In this document: one piece after another, positions 63,046 to 64,000 of the stretch
Position numbering within the stretch: position 1 is the stretch's first letter
How the letters are laid out: each line of letters opens with the position of its first letter
NCBI GenBank assembly: GCA_963575745.1
Contig: CAUYUJ010017811.1
Span: forward strand, 37,501 to 101,500
DNA length: 64,000 nt
Source of the DNA: Prorocentrum cordatum
Taxonomy: Eukaryota; Sar; Dinophyceae; Prorocentrales; Prorocentraceae
Reading direction: 5' to 3'
Program-made: the position numbers and the translations under genes
The notes under the pieces: generated by a model
Database searches by the model: none
The model's input: only the letters and a program-made list of their open reading frames with translations
Told to the model about the DNA's origin: nothing

Positions 63046-64000
63046 CAAATCACGACGTCGACGGTTCGGGGAGGGCCCGTTCGCCCCTGCCAGCTCCCAA
63101 GCTTCTTCTTCTCAGGACCGCGTAGCAGGCCCAGCCAGAGGCACAGTCCTCAGATCCACGGCCTTCGCTTCGAAGGCCAGGGTATTCGAGGGCCAGGGTT
63201 GTATTCGTGTTGACCGCATCCAGGGTTCGAAGTGGGTTCCAGGTTTCTCGGCGCCCTCGCGCGACCACCTCCCCTGTCTCGCTCGCCTTGTCTGGTCATC
63301 GATCTATCTAGTGTTTTTATGTGTCCTCTCTCTATGTTCCCCTGCGCATTGTCGGAGTGAGGGTTCTCTCTTTTCTCTCTCTCTCTCTCTTTCTGTCTCC
63401 TCTGGTTCTGACAGTGAGGTTCTCTCAATCTCGCAGAAGCACTCCATCTCTCAGGAGCTTGCCCTCGCCTAGAACCTTCTCTAAGAGGCTTTTCAATCTC
63501 TCAACATACCACATCCTCACAGTCTTTCAGACTTTCTCGTAATCCTTCAGCACCCCCAGTCTCTGAGTACTTTGCAATCTCAAGTGCTCAGAATTTCTCA
63601 GTCTCTCCTGGTGGTCCAACAATGCAGAATCTTGCAATCTATAAGAAGTTCAGAACTCTTCAACACATCAAATTCCTTCAATCTCACAGAAACTATCAAC
63701 GCCTTATAATAACATCATGTTCGATCGTATTTCAGTCAGTTTCGAGCTGTCCCATTCGGCTGGCTACGCACGGCTCTGAGCTGTGCAGTTTAAAAGAAAC
63801 AAAGGGGAGCGGGGGGCTCAGGCAATGGGTGCTTGCCCTGCGTTCCTTCCCCACAAGCCCGCAGATGTTGCTGGAAGCGATGCGAGGGCGGCGTCGTGAG
63901 GGGAAGCTCGGCTAAGTCGGCAGAAGTGAAGGTAACCCCCCCCCCTCAGGGAGGTCGACGCAAGCGTGTCCTAGGGTTTCTGGAGTCGGCCAGTAGCGAG
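63046..64000. other. No gene recognised; CT-rich and degenerate TCTCAATCTC repeats
   Basis: 63370-63392 is (CT)n. 63410-63620 carries degenerate TCTCAATCTC / CAGTCTCTC units. The end of the window is GC-rich with a C run at 63938-63946. Confidence 0.5.

Noticed and set aside
1-64000. tRNA, rRNA or SL RNA genes
   Set aside because: I scanned by eye for cloverleaf signatures, conserved rRNA cores and a spliced leader followed by GT and found none; a covariance-model search would be decisive.

Overview
The window is eukaryotic nuclear DNA and almost certainly comes from a dinoflagellate. The evidence is: (1) a degenerate copy of the 22-nt dinoflagellate spliced leader at 19714-19735 (20 of 22 positions by eye); (2) broken non-LTR retrotransposon reverse transcriptase of the type common in dinoflagellate genomes at 4485-5400; (3) a second retrotransposon-derived ORF carrying the VGEASNPGP signature at 51860-52955; (4) very GC-rich coding-like stretches set among an extreme load of trinucleotide repeats. 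There are no bacterial-style operons, and I recognise no rRNA, tRNA or CRISPR.

Layout. 1-4410: (GAC)n blocks alternating with a CG-palindrome repeat, then GGCGGCGAC and GTAT repeats. 4485-5400: reverse transcriptase pseudogene. 5996-7934: a 21-bp minisatellite that reads as heptapeptides on the minus strand, ending in a tyrosine-rich ORF. 8280-11460: (GAT)n, (GGA)n, (ATGT)n and (GTAAT)n. 12175-13954: three hypothetical ORFs. 15121-17235: (ATC)n, then a second retrotransposon remnant. 19714-20311: spliced-leader relic followed by an ORF. 20568-25730: more microsatellites, a perfect palindrome and inverted copies of the first repeat family. 26095-28060: the best-preserved composite element. 29066-33172: (GAT)n and (GGA)n. 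34626-37570: three copies of a dispersed repeat in both orientations. 37625-42173: the most gene-like part, minus strand, with a decayed membrane-protein 3' end, its poly(A) retrocopy, a 270-aa ORF and a zinc-finger ORF. 45870-48486: about 21 units of a 102-bp tandem repeat, interrupted by a poly(A)-tailed insertion with a 15-bp target-site duplication. 49316-51535: 2.2 kb of (GAT)n/(GGA)n. 54070-57795: two more composite elements. 58100-64000: purine tracts, CCAGGAGG and TGTGGGACC minisatellites, (ATT)n and a second copy of a dispersed repeat.

How it fits together. I see no intact multi-gene pathway. The most informative structure is a recurrent composite repeat: an array of about 84-bp satellite units, a module containing TCTCAGGCGA, a purine-rich GGA/GAT microsatellite, a module containing CAGCGATGnTGCAA that ends in a pyrimidine tract plus AG, then more satellite. 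At least three traces of reverse transcription of cellular or mobile RNA are visible: the spliced-leader relic and two poly(A)/target-site-duplication insertions. Most ORFs in the window arise only because trinucleotide repeats lack stop codons. ORFs listed as hypothetical rest on protein-like composition alone.
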